Assembly (NCBI GenBank): GCA_013697465.1
Contig: JACCWU010000111.1
Span: forward strand, 1-21,718
Direction of reading: 5' to 3'
DNA: 21,718 nucleotides
From: Actinomycetota bacterium
GTDB taxonomy: Bacteria > Actinomycetota > Thermoleophilia > Gaiellales > Gaiellaceae
This document shows, in pieces, positions 12,874-20,853 of the stretch. The translations under genes were made by a program, and so were the position numbers. Each line of letters opens with the position of its first letter. Position 1 is the first letter of the stretch. A model generated the notes under the pieces. It was not told the origin of the DNA. It was given only the letters and a program-made list of their open reading frames with translations, and did no database searches.

Positions 12874-14484
12874 ATGCGCCTTTTCGCCATTCTCGCGCTG
12901 AGTCTCGCCACGGTCGCGACCGCCTCCGCGGCGGGAATCCAGGCGCCCTCTTCCGAGAGCGTCCCCGGAGAGGCCGTGTTCGTCGTGTCCGGTCGCGGCT
13001 GGGGACACGGTGTGGGGATGAGTCAGTACGGCGCTTACGGCCAGGCGAACGACGGTCGCAGCTACGACGAGATCCTCGCCTACTACTACTACGGAACCGA
13101 GCTCGGGCGGTCGGGAAAGCGGGAAGTCCGGGTGCTCCTCGCGGAAGGGCGGCAGGCCGTGACGATCTCGGCGACCGCGGCGTTCAGCGTGGTCGACGCC
13201 AAAGGCTCAGTTGTCAAGTTCCCGGCGGGTCCGCTCGTGCTGAGGCCCGGCCTCGAGCTGTCGACGCCGGACGGAATCGTCGCGGCGAAGGGTCCCCTCG
13301 TCGTTCGGGCCGGGAAGGCCCCGCTTTCGCTCGACGGCCGCCCGTATCGGGGCCGGCTCGAGGTCGCGGTGCAGAACGGGTTCCTGCGCGTGGTCAACCA
13401 CGTGGCGCTCGAGAGCTACATCCAGGGAGTCGTCGCCGACGAGATGCCGCACACCTGGCCGCTCGAGGCGCTCAAGGCGCAGGCGGTCGCCGCCCGCACC
13501 TACGCGCTCAAGAATCTCGTCAAGGGCAAGCCGTTCGACCTCTATGCGGACGTGCGCAGCCAGGTCTACGGGGGAATCCTCGCCGAGGAGCCCGCCTCGT
13601 CAGCGGCAGTCCGGGCGACGACCGGCCAAGTGGTCACCTACGGCGGCCAGATCGCGTCTACGTACTACTTCTCGACCTCGGGAGGAAAGACCGCAAGCGC
13701 GGCGGACGTGTTCGGATTCTCGGTTCCCTACCTGATCTCGCGACCCGATCCGTGGGACAAGGCGTCCCCTCATCATCGTTGGGGCCCGCTTCTCTTCGGC
13801 GCCCGCACCCTGCAGTCGAAGCTCGGGCTCGACGCTCGCGTTCTCGACGCCACCGGCACCCCAACGCCGTCGGGCCGCCTGCGCTCGCTCACGTTGCAGA
13901 CTCTCGCGGGGCCGACGAACGTCCCGGCGAGCGTGGTTCGAACCGGGCTCGGCCTGCGTTCCACCTGGATCACGATGGGGGTTCTGCGACTCGATCGGCC
14001 CCGTAGCTCTTCGGTCGTCTTCGGATCGTCGCTCAACCTGACCGGGCTCGCGCGTGCGGTGACGTCTCCGCAACTTTCCTCCTCGGCCGACGGTGCGAAC
14101 TGGGCTCCTGAGGGCGCTCTCGCGCAGACTCCCGAAGGCGCCGTCGCCCGGTCCGTGCGCCCCATGAAGACGACGCGGTACCGGATCGTGGCCGGAGGAG
14201 CGGCAAGCCAGGCCCTTCTCGTTACCGTCGCCTCGCGTGTCCGGCTCGTCCAGGCGATCGAGCCCGGCGTGCTCGGGGGAACCGTGCGGCCGCGGACTCC
14301 GAAAGCGCTCGTTCACATCGAGCGTCTGAAGGGCACGCGCTGGGTGGAAGTCGCCGAGGCCACCGGCGACGGGTCTGGATCGTTTCGCGTCGAGCTCGCC
14401 CTCCGCCCCGGGACCTACCGCGCGCGTGTCCTGGCATCCGCGGGCCTCGCGGAAGGTGTCTCGCCGGTGCTGACAGTCACATGA
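12874..14484 (+). CDS. Exported SpoIID/LytB domain protein
   Basis: The 536-residue protein has a signal peptide (about 1-20) and then the SpoIID/LytB domain. Seen are GRGWGHGVGMSQYGAYG (about 41-56), ALESYIQGVVADEMPHTWP with Glu190 in the DEMP segment that carries the catalytic Glu of SpoIID, ALKAQAVAARTYAL, and STYYFSTSGGKT. SpoIID is a peptidoglycan lytic transglycosylase in spore formers; LytB is an amidase modifier. Proteins of this type are common in non-sporulating actinobacteria, so the name does not imply sporulation. From about residue 380 the protein becomes a beta-rich, Ser/Thr-rich region, probably one or two Ig-like domains for wall attachment. It overlaps the subtilase gene by ATGA, so the two are coupled. 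Confidence 0.9.
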   Translation: MRLFAILALSLATVATASAAGIQAPSSESVPGEAVFVVSGRGWGHGVGMSQYGAYGQANDGRSYDEILAYYYYGTELGRSGKREVRVLLAEGRQAVTISATAAFSVVDAKGSVVKFPAGPLVLRPGLELSTPDGIVAAKGPLVVRAGKAPLSLDGRPYRGRLEVAVQNGFLRVVNHVALESYIQGVVADEMPHTWPLEALKAQAVAARTYALKNLVKGKPFDLYADVRSQVYGGILAEEPASSAAVRATTGQVVTYGGQIASTYYFSTSGGKTASAADVFGFSVPYLISRPDPWDKASPHHRWGPLLFGARTLQSKLGLDARVLDATGTPTPSGRLRSLTLQTLAGPTNVPASVVRTGLGLRSTWITMGVLRLDRPRSSSVVFGSSLNLTGLARAVTSPQLSSSADGANWAPEGALAQTPEGAVARSVRPMKTTRYRIVAGGAASQALLVTVASRVRLVQAIEPGVLGGTVRPRTPKALVHIERLKGTRWVEVAEATGDGSGSFRVELALRPGTYRARVLASAGLAEGVSPVLTVT

Positions 14485-16124
14485 CTCGCTGCGCGGCCAT
14501 TCTCGGATCGGCTGTTGCCGCCTTCCTCGCCGTTGCGGGCTCGGCGGATGCAGCGCGACTTGCGATCGGGCTGGACCGCCACGCCGATCCGAGGGTCGTC
14601 GCCGCGGCGGTCGAGCGGAGAACCGGGATGCGTCCCGAAAGCCTCACCCCGATACCGGCTCTGATCGTCGATGCACCGGCAGGCGTCTCGCTCGCGGGGA
14701 TTCCGGGCATCCGCTACGTCGAGCGGGCCGTCTCGCGCCGCCTCGCACTCACGCCCACGGATCCGTTCGTCTCGCGCCAGTGGTACCTGACGCTCTCGGG
14801 CTTCTACTCATCCTGGCTCACGTACCCCGCGCTCGAATCCGTTCCGGTCGCGGTGATCGACTCGGGCGTCGACTCGCGCCATCCGGATCTCGACGGCAAG
14901 GTGCTCGCCGCAAAGAGCTTCGTCGGTGGCTCGGCGCGGGTGGACGCGCTCGGGCACGGCACCTTCGTCGCGGGGCTGATCGCGGCGCGTGTGGACAACG
15001 GAATCGGGATCGCGGGGCTGTCGCCGTCCGCGCAATTGCTCGTGGCAAAGGTCGTTACGAGCAGCCGCTCGATCCCGGTCGAGGCCGAGGCGAAAGCGAT
15101 CCGCTGGGCCGTCGAGAACGGTGCTCGGGTCATCAACATGAGCCTGGGAGGGGTGCGCGACCCACTCGACCCGGACCGGGACAGCTTCTCCCGGCTCGAA
15201 GCAGACGCGGTGGCATACGCAGTCAAGAACGGCGTGGTCGTCGTGGCGGCGGTCGGGAACGGCGACCAGGCGCCGTCGAGCCCGTGGCGCTACGCCAGCT
15301 ACCCGGCTGCGCTTCCCCATGTGCTCGGCGTGAGCGCGATCACCGCGAGCGGGGCTGTGCCGAAGTTCTCGAACCGCGATCGCATCTACAACGACCTTGC
15401 CGCGCCGGGAGATCAGATCCTCTCCACGTTTCCGCGCCCGCTGACCTCGCGGTTCCCCGCCTGCTCGGAGCAGGGATACTCGAGCTGCGGGCCCGAGGAG
15501 TACCGCGAAGCCCAGGGCACGTCCTTCGCGGCGCCTCAGGTGAGCGCTGCGGCCGCAATTCTCCTGAGTCTCCGCCCGGAGCTTCGGTCCGAGCAGGTCA
15601 CCGCCATCCTCGAGCGCACGGTCGTCGACGTCGACGCGGCTTCGGGTTGTGCGGCGTGCGCCGTCGGGCGTGACGCGCTCTCGGGCTGGGGCAGGCTCGA
15701 CGTCGCCGCCGCCATCGCGGCTCTCGCGAAGCCGCTACCGCCGGCGGACAGGCTCGAGCCCAACGACGACGCCGGGTCGCGGGCGGTCACCGTCTCGGGC
15801 ACGAATCGTCGGGTGAACGCGACCGTGGACTTCTGGGACGACCAGGACGACGTCTACCGGATCCGGCTGCAGAAAGGCCGCCGGGTGTACATCGGGCTCA
15901 CGGGCTCGGCGAGGGGAGCGGATCTGAGCCTTGCGCTCTGGCTGCGTGGGACTACGTCGATCGACGACGTCCGCAGCTTCCGGCGCCGCGTTCGCATCTC
16001 CGTGAGACCTGGGGGGCGCGAGTACTTCTCCTACCGTGCACCTGCGGCGGGTGGCTACTTCGTGCAGGTTCGGATGTCGAGTCCGGGAAGCACGCGCTAC
16101 CGGCTCGCGATCGTCAAGGGCTGA
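14481..16124 (+). CDS. Secreted subtilisin-like serine protease (S8) with C-terminal PPC-like domain
   Basis: The 547-residue protein has a signal peptide (about 1-24, ending SADA), a short propeptide (to about 100) and an S8 catalytic domain. The triad is Asp127 (AVIDSGVDSRHPDL), His159 (GHGTFVAGL) and Ser348 (GTSFAAPQVSAAA); the oxyanion-hole Asn260 lies in AAVGNGD. Every catalytic residue is present. After about residue 415, LEPNDDAGSRAV and DQDDVYRIRL mark a bacterial pre-peptidase C-terminal (PPC) type domain, often involved in binding or removed during maturation. The ATG start overlaps the stop of the SpoIID gene by 4 nt. The protease may mature or trim wall-bound proteins such as its operon partner, but this is inference. 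It ends 34 nt from the convergent acetyltransferase gene, with no clear terminator between. Confidence 0.92.
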   Translation: MTRCAAILGSAVAAFLAVAGSADAARLAIGLDRHADPRVVAAAVERRTGMRPESLTPIPALIVDAPAGVSLAGIPGIRYVERAVSRRLALTPTDPFVSRQWYLTLSGFYSSWLTYPALESVPVAVIDSGVDSRHPDLDGKVLAAKSFVGGSARVDALGHGTFVAGLIAARVDNGIGIAGLSPSAQLLVAKVVTSSRSIPVEAEAKAIRWAVENGARVINMSLGGVRDPLDPDRDSFSRLEADAVAYAVKNGVVVVAAVGNGDQAPSSPWRYASYPAALPHVLGVSAITASGAVPKFSNRDRIYNDLAAPGDQILSTFPRPLTSRFPACSEQGYSSCGPEEYREAQGTSFAAPQVSAAAAILLSLRPELRSEQVTAILERTVVDVDAASGCAACAVGRDALSGWGRLDVAAAIAALAKPLPPADRLEPNDDAGSRAVTVSGTNRRVNATVDFWDDQDDVYRIRLQKGRRVYIGLTGSARGADLSLALWLRGTTSIDDVRSFRRRVRISVRPGGREYFSYRAPAAGGYFVQVRMSSPGSTRYRLAIVKG

Positions 16125-16158
16125 GCGCCAGAAGCGGCGACTGTCACTGGGTCGCGGT

Positions 16159-16803
16159 TTAGCTCAGCAGCTCGTCCTCAGGCACCTCGCGCAGCACCCG
16201 CGCCGGATTCCCGACGACGATCACGCCCGGCGGCACGTCCTTCGTCACGACCGCGCCCGCGCCGACGAACGCCTCTTCGCCCACCTCGATCCCCGGGCAG
16301 AGGATCGCGCCGCCGCCCACACGCGCGCCGCGCCGAATGGTCGCTCCCTTGACGAACTCGTGGCGACGCTCCGTCCGCCCCATGAAGTTGTCGTTGGTCG
16401 TGACCACGCATGGAGCGATGAAGACGTTCTCCTCGAGCACGGAGTAGGCCGTGATGTACGAGTCCGCCTGGATCAGCGTCATGGCGCCGATCGTCGTGTC
16501 GTTCTCGACGAGCGAGCCGCGTCCGACCACCACGTCGTCTCCGATCGTCACGCGCTCGCGGATGCACGTCTGGTCGCCGAGGATCACCCGAGCGCCGATC
16601 CGTGAGCCTGCGAACACGATGGCACCGGTGGAGACGACCGTGCCGTCGCCGATCTCGGTTGCCGCGAGCGGGTCACGCTTCGCCGTCGAGCGAGGCGAGA
16701 GCACCGGTTGCTTGCCGACGACGGCATTCTCGAGGATCCTCACTCCGTCTCCGAGCACGGTTCCCGGGTAGACGATCGCGGAGGGATGGATCTCAGCGTC
16801 CAC
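16159..16803 (-). CDS. Left-handed beta-helix N-acetyltransferase, WbpD-like
   Basis: The 214-residue product is built of hexapeptide repeats from residue 5 to about 200 (for example AEIHPSAIVYPGTVLGDGV, RVTIGDDVVVGRGSLV and the closing GAGAVVTKDVPPGVIVVGNPARVL). The TTNDNFMGR segment resembles the acceptor-binding part of WbpD/WlbB enzymes, which acetylate a 3-amino group on a UDP-2-acetamido-uronic acid using acetyl-CoA. The frame extends upstream, but the GTG at 16803 starts at the first repeat and overlaps the upstream oxidoreductase gene by 11 nt. It is the last gene of the four-gene minus-strand operon. The acceptor is inferred from its neighbours. The typical enzyme is about 190 residues; the extra length is an insertion of one or two coils (KQPVLSPRSTAKRDP). 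Confidence 0.85.
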   Translation of the reverse strand: MDAEIHPSAIVYPGTVLGDGVRILENAVVGKQPVLSPRSTAKRDPLAATEIGDGTVVSTGAIVFAGSRIGARVILGDQTCIRERVTIGDDVVVGRGSLVENDTTIGAMTLIQADSYITAYSVLEENVFIAPCVVTTNDNFMGRTERRHEFVKGATIRRGARVGGGAILCPGIEVGEEAFVGAGAVVTKDVPPGVIVVGNPARVLREVPEDELLS

Positions 16804-17770
16804 GGAGCGAGTTCGTGAGCATCTCGAGCGCCCGCACGACGCGAGCGCCGTCCTCGGCAACCTTGCCGCGTCCGCTGCCCGTTCCGTCCACGAGCGACAG
16901 GAAGTAACGACATTCCAGCTTGAGCGGCTCGTCGGTGGGAATCTTCGGGATGTAGATGTCGCCGGTGCGCGTCTGCCACTCGCCGTAGGTGTCGACCGGC
17001 TTCCACGGCGACTTCTCGTAGATGGTGATCTTGCGCTCGAGCTCCATGTCGTCGAACACGACCATCTTCTCTTTCCCGACGACCGTGATTCTCCGCATCT
17101 TGTGCGGATCGAGCCAGGACAGGTGCATGTGTGCGATCTTCCCCGACGGGAAGCGGAGGTAGCAGAACACGACATCCTCGACCCCGGGCTGGAGGAAGTC
17201 GCGTCCGTGCGCGACGGCCTCCACGGGATCCTCGTCGAGGAGATAGAGGATCACCGAGAGGTCGTGGACCCCGAGCGACCACAGAGCGTTTTCGTACGGG
17301 CGAATCACGCCGAGGTTCTGGCGATTGCCGTAGACGCAGAGGACCTCCCCGAGGCCGCCGCCGTCGACGAGCTCCTTCAGCCGCTGGATCCCCGGGTGGT
17401 AGAGCAACAGGTGGCCCGGCATGAGCACGAGGTCTCGCTCGCGCGCCGACTCGACCAGCACGTCGATCTCCGCCCCCGTCATCGCGGGGGGCTTCTCGAC
17501 GAAGACGTGCTTCCCGGCCTCGAGCGCGAGCTTCGCGATCTCGTAGTGGGTGGGCACCGGAGTCGCGATCACCACGGCGTCGAGAGCTGGGTCTTCGAGC
17601 ATCTCTTCGACACTCTCCGCCCAGCGAGCCTGCCGGTACCGAGCCAGGAACTCCTCGCGCTTACCGTCGGCCGGGTCGCAGAGCCAGGCGAGCTCCGCGA
17701 GCTCCGCGAAGTTGCGCGCCAGGTTCTTCCCCCACTCGCCGAGGCCCACCTGCCCGACGCGGGCGGTCAC
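16793..17770 (-). CDS. Gfo/Idh/MocA oxidoreductase, WbpB/WlbA-like sugar 3-dehydrogenase
   Basis: The 325-residue protein has an N-terminal Rossmann fold (QVGLGEWGKN, residues 7-16), the family EKP motif (Glu92-Lys93-Pro94), and the C-terminal alpha/beta substrate domain with HLLLYHPGIQRLKEL and SLGVHDLSVILYLL. WbpB/WlbA enzymes oxidise the 3-hydroxyl of UDP-N-acetyl-glucosaminuronate with NAD, preparing it for transamination. That assignment is inferred from the preceding 6-dehydrogenase and the following acetyltransferase. The GTG start at 17770 overlaps the upstream stop (GTGA). No aminotransferase (WbpE type) follows, which would be needed to make the 3-amino sugar. Confidence 0.87.
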   Translation of the reverse strand: MTARVGQVGLGEWGKNLARNFAELAELAWLCDPADGKREEFLARYRQARWAESVEEMLEDPALDAVVIATPVPTHYEIAKLALEAGKHVFVEKPPAMTGAEIDVLVESARERDLVLMPGHLLLYHPGIQRLKELVDGGGLGEVLCVYGNRQNLGVIRPYENALWSLGVHDLSVILYLLDEDPVEAVAHGRDFLQPGVEDVVFCYLRFPSGKIAHMHLSWLDPHKMRRITVVGKEKMVVFDDMELERKITIYEKSPWKPVDTYGEWQTRTGDIYIPKIPTDEPLKLECRYFLSLVDGTGSGRGKVAEDGARVVRALEMLTNSLRGR

Positions 17771-19038
17771 AGCTTCCAGACCTTGTCGGAGTTCCTCCCG
17801 TTCGCTCCGGTCGCGTTCCGCAGGTCGACGACGAGTTTTGCCTCGTCGACCAGCGCGTCGTAGTCGATCGTCGAGTGGTCGGTCACGATGACGACGCAGT
17901 CGTATCCGCCCGGCTCGAGCGGGACCGACCTCATCGTGAGGCCGTTCTCCTCGAGCTCGGGCACGTGGGGATCGTGGTACGAGACGTCTGCGCCCGCGTT
18001 CTCGAGCAGCCCGATGAGCTTTACCGCCGGCGACTCGCGCATATCGGAGATGTCCGGTTTGTAGGCGACGCCGAGCACGAGGATCCGTGAGCCCTTGAGC
18101 GACCGCTGGCGTGCATGGTTGAGGGCCTGCGACACGATCGAGCGGCAGTAGTAGGGCATGGACTCGTTGACCTTGCCGGCGAGCTCGATGAACTCGGTGT
18201 AGAACCCGTACTCCCGAGCCTTCCAGGTCAGGTAGAAGGGGTCAATCGGAATGCAGTGCCCGCCGAGCCCGGGTCCCGGCTTGAACGACATGAACCCGAA
18301 CGGCTTGGTCGCAGCCGCCTCCACGACCTCCCACACGTCGATGTTCATCCGATCGCAGAGCTGCGCGAGCTCGTTGACGAGCGCGATGTTGACGGAGCGA
18401 AAGATGTTCTCGAGGAGCTTCGTCAGCTCCGCAGCCTCCGGAGACGAGACGGGGTAGACGTCGTCGAATGCGGAGCTGTACAGCGCCACGGCGGCAGTGG
18501 TCGCGTCCTCGTTCACTCCGCCTACGACCTTTGTCACGCTCTTCGTCGTCCAGTCGCGATTCCCGGGGTCGACGCGCTCGGGCGAGAACGCCACGTGGAA
18601 GTCTTCGCCAGCGATCAGGCCGCTCCCGGCTTCGAGGACGGGCAGCACTTGCTCTCTCGTCGTGCCGGGATACGTCGTCGACTCGAGGACGACGAGATGG
18701 CCGGGGCGCAGGCGCTTGGCTATCTCCTCCGCCGCCGACACGAGGATTCTCAGATCGGGCTCGCGCTGGCGGGACAGCGGCGTCGGCAACGCCACGAGGA
18801 TCGCGTCGGCGTCGCGCAGCTCGTCGTAGTCGGTGGTCGCACCGAGCTGTCCACTCTCGACAAGCTCGTGGAGATGCTCCGAGGAGACGTCTTCGACATA
18901 GCTCTCTCCTCGGTTCAACTGCTCGACTCGATTCGCGTCGACGTCCACGAGGACGACGGTCTTCCCCGCGTCCGCGAAGGTCTGGGCGAGCGGCAGGCCG
19001 ACGTAGCCCGCGCCGACGATGGCCACGTCCCGTTTCAT
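17767..19038 (-). CDS. wbpA: UDP-N-acetylhexosamine 6-dehydrogenase (WbpA/WecC type)
   Basis: The 423-residue protein belongs to the UDP-glucose/UDP-ManNAc dehydrogenase family. It shows GAGYVG (9-14) for NAD binding, LESTTYPGTTRE, the hinge region FSPERVDPGN, the catalytic Cys262 in GPGLGGHCIPIDPFYL, and the C-terminal GVAYKPDISDMRESPA. The ESTTYPGTT and HCIPIDPFYLTWKA segments are typical of the UDP-GlcNAc/UDP-ManNAc branch rather than UDP-glucose dehydrogenase. It oxidises C6 to the carboxylate with two NAD. The ATG at 19038 overlaps the stop of the epimerase gene (ATGA) and gives the expected MKRDVAIVGAGYVG. Whether it uses the GlcNAc or ManNAc form depends on the order of steps with the epimerase. 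Confidence 0.92.
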   Translation of the reverse strand: MKRDVAIVGAGYVGLPLAQTFADAGKTVVLVDVDANRVEQLNRGESYVEDVSSEHLHELVESGQLGATTDYDELRDADAILVALPTPLSRQREPDLRILVSAAEEIAKRLRPGHLVVLESTTYPGTTREQVLPVLEAGSGLIAGEDFHVAFSPERVDPGNRDWTTKSVTKVVGGVNEDATTAAVALYSSAFDDVYPVSSPEAAELTKLLENIFRSVNIALVNELAQLCDRMNIDVWEVVEAAATKPFGFMSFKPGPGLGGHCIPIDPFYLTWKAREYGFYTEFIELAGKVNESMPYYCRSIVSQALNHARQRSLKGSRILVLGVAYKPDISDMRESPAVKLIGLLENAGADVSYHDPHVPELEENGLTMRSVPLEPGGYDCVVIVTDHSTIDYDALVDEAKLVVDLRNATGANGRNSDKVWKL

Positions 19039-20078
19039 CGGCCGCGCATCGTAGCGAGGAGCACGTCGGCGATCCGCTCGGAGGCATGTCCGTCTCCGTA
19101 CAGCACAGGGCGCCGGTCCGGCATCCGAGCACCGGCGACCGCTGCGGCAATCGAGGCCGGATCTGCCTCGACGAGCACGTTGGCTCCGACGACCACTGTG
19201 TCGACCCACTCGGTCGACGGCCGGACGGTGACGCAAGGCACGCCGTACCAGTACGCCTCCTTCTGGAGGCCGCCGGAGTCGGTCACGATCACGCGCGCCT
19301 GCGATGCGAGCGATCCCAGCTCGAGATACGTCAGCGGCGCGGTGACGTGCACATGTGGCGCGAGCTCGAGCTCTTCCTTCTCGATCTGTGCGCGGGTGCG
19401 TGGGTGCGCAGGGAAGACGACTCGCTCGGGAATGCTGTTCAATCCCGCCACGATTGCGCCGAGCCGCGGCTGGAAGACGTTTGCCTTCCGGTGGATCGTC
19501 CCGACGACGTAGCTTCCCGGCTCGAAGGGGATCGGATAGCGCTCTCGCGCGAGCGGCGCGAACCTGCGGCTGGCATCGGCCATGACGTCGCCGACGACGT
19601 GGATCTGCCCGACGGCACCCTCGTCTCGAAGAGTCGACTGCGAGCGCTCGTCCGGACAGAAGAGATACGACGAGACGCCGTCGACCTCGATGCGCGTGTG
19701 CTCCTCGGGCATCGAGAGGTCGCCGCTTCGGAGACCCGCCTCGACGTGAGCGATCCGCACCCCCGCGGCGAGAGCCGCGCGCGCGCCTGCGAGGGTCGAG
19801 TTCGTGTCCCCGTAGACGAGGACGAGATCGGGCTGCTCTCGTTGAATCGTCGCCGCGACTCCGGGTTTCATGGCCTGCGCATCAGCGGTCTGCAACTCGA
19901 GCCGGTAGCGGGGCTCGGGAAGGTCGAGCTCCTCGAAGAACACCTGCGAGAGCTCGCGATCGTAGTGCTGGCCGGTATGGACGACCACCTCTTCGATCTC
20001 TACCGCTCGAAGCACCAGCGAGAGCGCCGCGCTCTTTACGAATTGCGGGCGGTTCCCGACGACGGAGAGAACCTTCAC
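19035..20078 (-). CDS. wecB: Non-hydrolysing UDP-GlcNAc 2-epimerase family (WecB/WbpI-like)
   Basis: The 347-residue protein has the GT-B-like fold of this family: VVGNRPQFVKSAAL at the N-terminus, VHTGQHYD, YGDTNSTLAG with Asp91, HVEAGLRSGDLSMPEEHTR with Glu113, VVGTIHRKANVF, and TDSGGLQKEAYWYGVPCVTVR. The phrases QHYDRELSQVFFEELDLPEP and CPDERSQSTLRDEG look closer to WbpI, which inverts C2 of UDP-2,3-diacetamido-glucuronate, than to classic WecB, though I could not compare them by alignment. HRAEN, the usual motif, reads HRKAN. The GTG at 20078 gives the exact expected start MKVLSVVG and lies 8 nt after a -10 hexamer. It is the first gene of the four-gene operon. Confidence 0.88.
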   Translation of the reverse strand: MKVLSVVGNRPQFVKSAALSLVLRAVEIEEVVVHTGQHYDRELSQVFFEELDLPEPRYRLELQTADAQAMKPGVAATIQREQPDLVLVYGDTNSTLAGARAALAAGVRIAHVEAGLRSGDLSMPEEHTRIEVDGVSSYLFCPDERSQSTLRDEGAVGQIHVVGDVMADASRRFAPLARERYPIPFEPGSYVVGTIHRKANVFQPRLGAIVAGLNSIPERVVFPAHPRTRAQIEKEELELAPHVHVTAPLTYLELGSLASQARVIVTDSGGLQKEAYWYGVPCVTVRPSTEWVDTVVVGANVLVEADPASIAAAVAGARMPDRRPVLYGDGHASERIADVLLATMRGR

Positions 20079-20086
20079 AGGCTCAT

Positions 20087-20092
20087 ACCCTA
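20087..20092 (-). promoter_or_regulatory. -10 element for the uronic-acid sugar operon
   Basis: On the minus strand TAGGGT ends 8 nt before the wecB GTG at 20078. The gap has no Shine-Dalgarno sequence. An ATG within the gap is out of frame. Confidence 0.5.
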
Positions 20093-20129
20093 CGGTCGTA
20101 CCGGGGCCTGCGAGCGGCCTCCGGGGAGA

Positions 20130-20345
20130 TCAGGCTGCGGCGAGCGGGGCGAGACGCGGCATCTCGAGGAGCGCGGTGATCTCGTGTGCCGGCATCGGCC
20201 GTGCGACCAGGTATCTCTGAGCGATGTCGCACCCCATCAGGTACACGAAGCGCCACTGCTCGCGGCTCTCGATTCCCTCGCCGTGGCCGGAATCGCGGTC
20301 GGCGGTGTCGTCGCCGAGCGAACCATCGTGGAGCGCGATGACCGC
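20130..20345 (-). pseudogene. C-terminal remnant of an EAL-domain (c-di-GMP phosphodiesterase) gene
   Basis: The minus strand ending in TGA at 20130-20132 reads EGIESREQWRFVYLMG, then CDIAQRYLVARPMPAHEI and a short tail LEMPRLAPLAAA. This is the end of an EAL domain: the EG(V/I)E metal-site motif, the G-C-D-x-A-Q-x-Y-L core and the ARPMP finish. Upstream in the same frame QLVQAAVIAL resembles the helix before that motif, but the 17 residues between (HDGSLGDDTAD...) do not match the family's LGLTVVA strand, and the rest of the domain, including the EAL motif, is missing. It is therefore a decayed fragment, with the 5' limit only approximate. It lies immediately upstream of the wecB promoter. 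Confidence 0.75.
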
Positions 20346-20853
20346 GGCCTGGACGAGCTGGGGAGACGCTCGAACCGGGACTCGGCTCGTCGAGCGATGT
20401 GCCGCGGGTCAGCGGGACGATGAGCGGATCGCTTCGGCGCACAGCGCTCATCCACCTCCGCACTCCGCGCGGCAGGCCTGCCACCGAGCTCTCGCCCTCC
20501 GCGGGCCCGACGACTTCGGCTCCCGGACCGGAGGCGTCGACCGATCGTCCGGACGGGGTGATCGACACGCAATCGAACCCCGGTACCCCGGCGGAGCGGG
20601 AGCCCCGGGCTTCGGATCTGACGGACCCGGATCGCACGGACCCGGATTTGACGACCAAGTGCCCGGGTTGAGCGTGTTGCCCGCCGACCTTATTCCGCCG
20701 CTCGTGCTGCCGGTTCCCGACCTACCCTCCCCAGCGGAAGTCCTTCCCTGGCGAGCTTCTGCCCGCCGACGGGCAGAGGGACCCTCTGGGCGGGTTGCCT
20801 CTCGAGCCTCCCCTACCGCTCCCACTCGCCCTCGAGCCCTAGATGCATAGGCG
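20346..20853. other. Gene-poor, frame-broken Pro-rich stretch
   Basis: I see no gene here that I can support. The plus strand has Pro/Thr/Asp-rich open frames (for example 20399-20671, ending LTDPDRTDPDLTTKCPG), and in another frame short G-x-P-like repeats (GAPGFGSDGPGSHGPGFDD) run into VLPADLIPPLVLPVPDLP. In a third frame PGELLPADGQRDPLGGL runs to a stop at 20840. Coding-like phrases switching frame suggest a decayed gene for a Pro-rich exported protein, but no domain is recognisable. A small repeat of ACGGACCCGGAT lies near 20620-20650, and a nested inverted repeat at 20762-20794. Confidence 0.4.
20762..20794. repeat. Nested inverted repeat (hairpin with bulge)
   Basis: CAGAGG (20774-20779) and CCTCTG (20783-20788) form an inner stem with a 3-nt loop. 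CCCGCC (20762-20767) and GGCGGG (20789-20794) extend it by six pairs, with GACGGG bulged on one side. It could be a terminator without a U-tract. It lies outside any convincing gene. Confidence 0.4.

Noticed and set aside
16125..16158. Terminator between the convergent subtilase and acetyltransferase genes
   Set aside because: Only a 5-bp inverted repeat with a 9-nt loop (GCGAC...GTCGC) and no U-tract is visible, which is too weak in GC-rich DNA.
20224..20850. Plus-strand 208-residue open frame
   Set aside because: Its first part is antisense to the EAL remnant, and the rest is low-complexity sequence sharing signals with two other frames. There is no start signal or domain.
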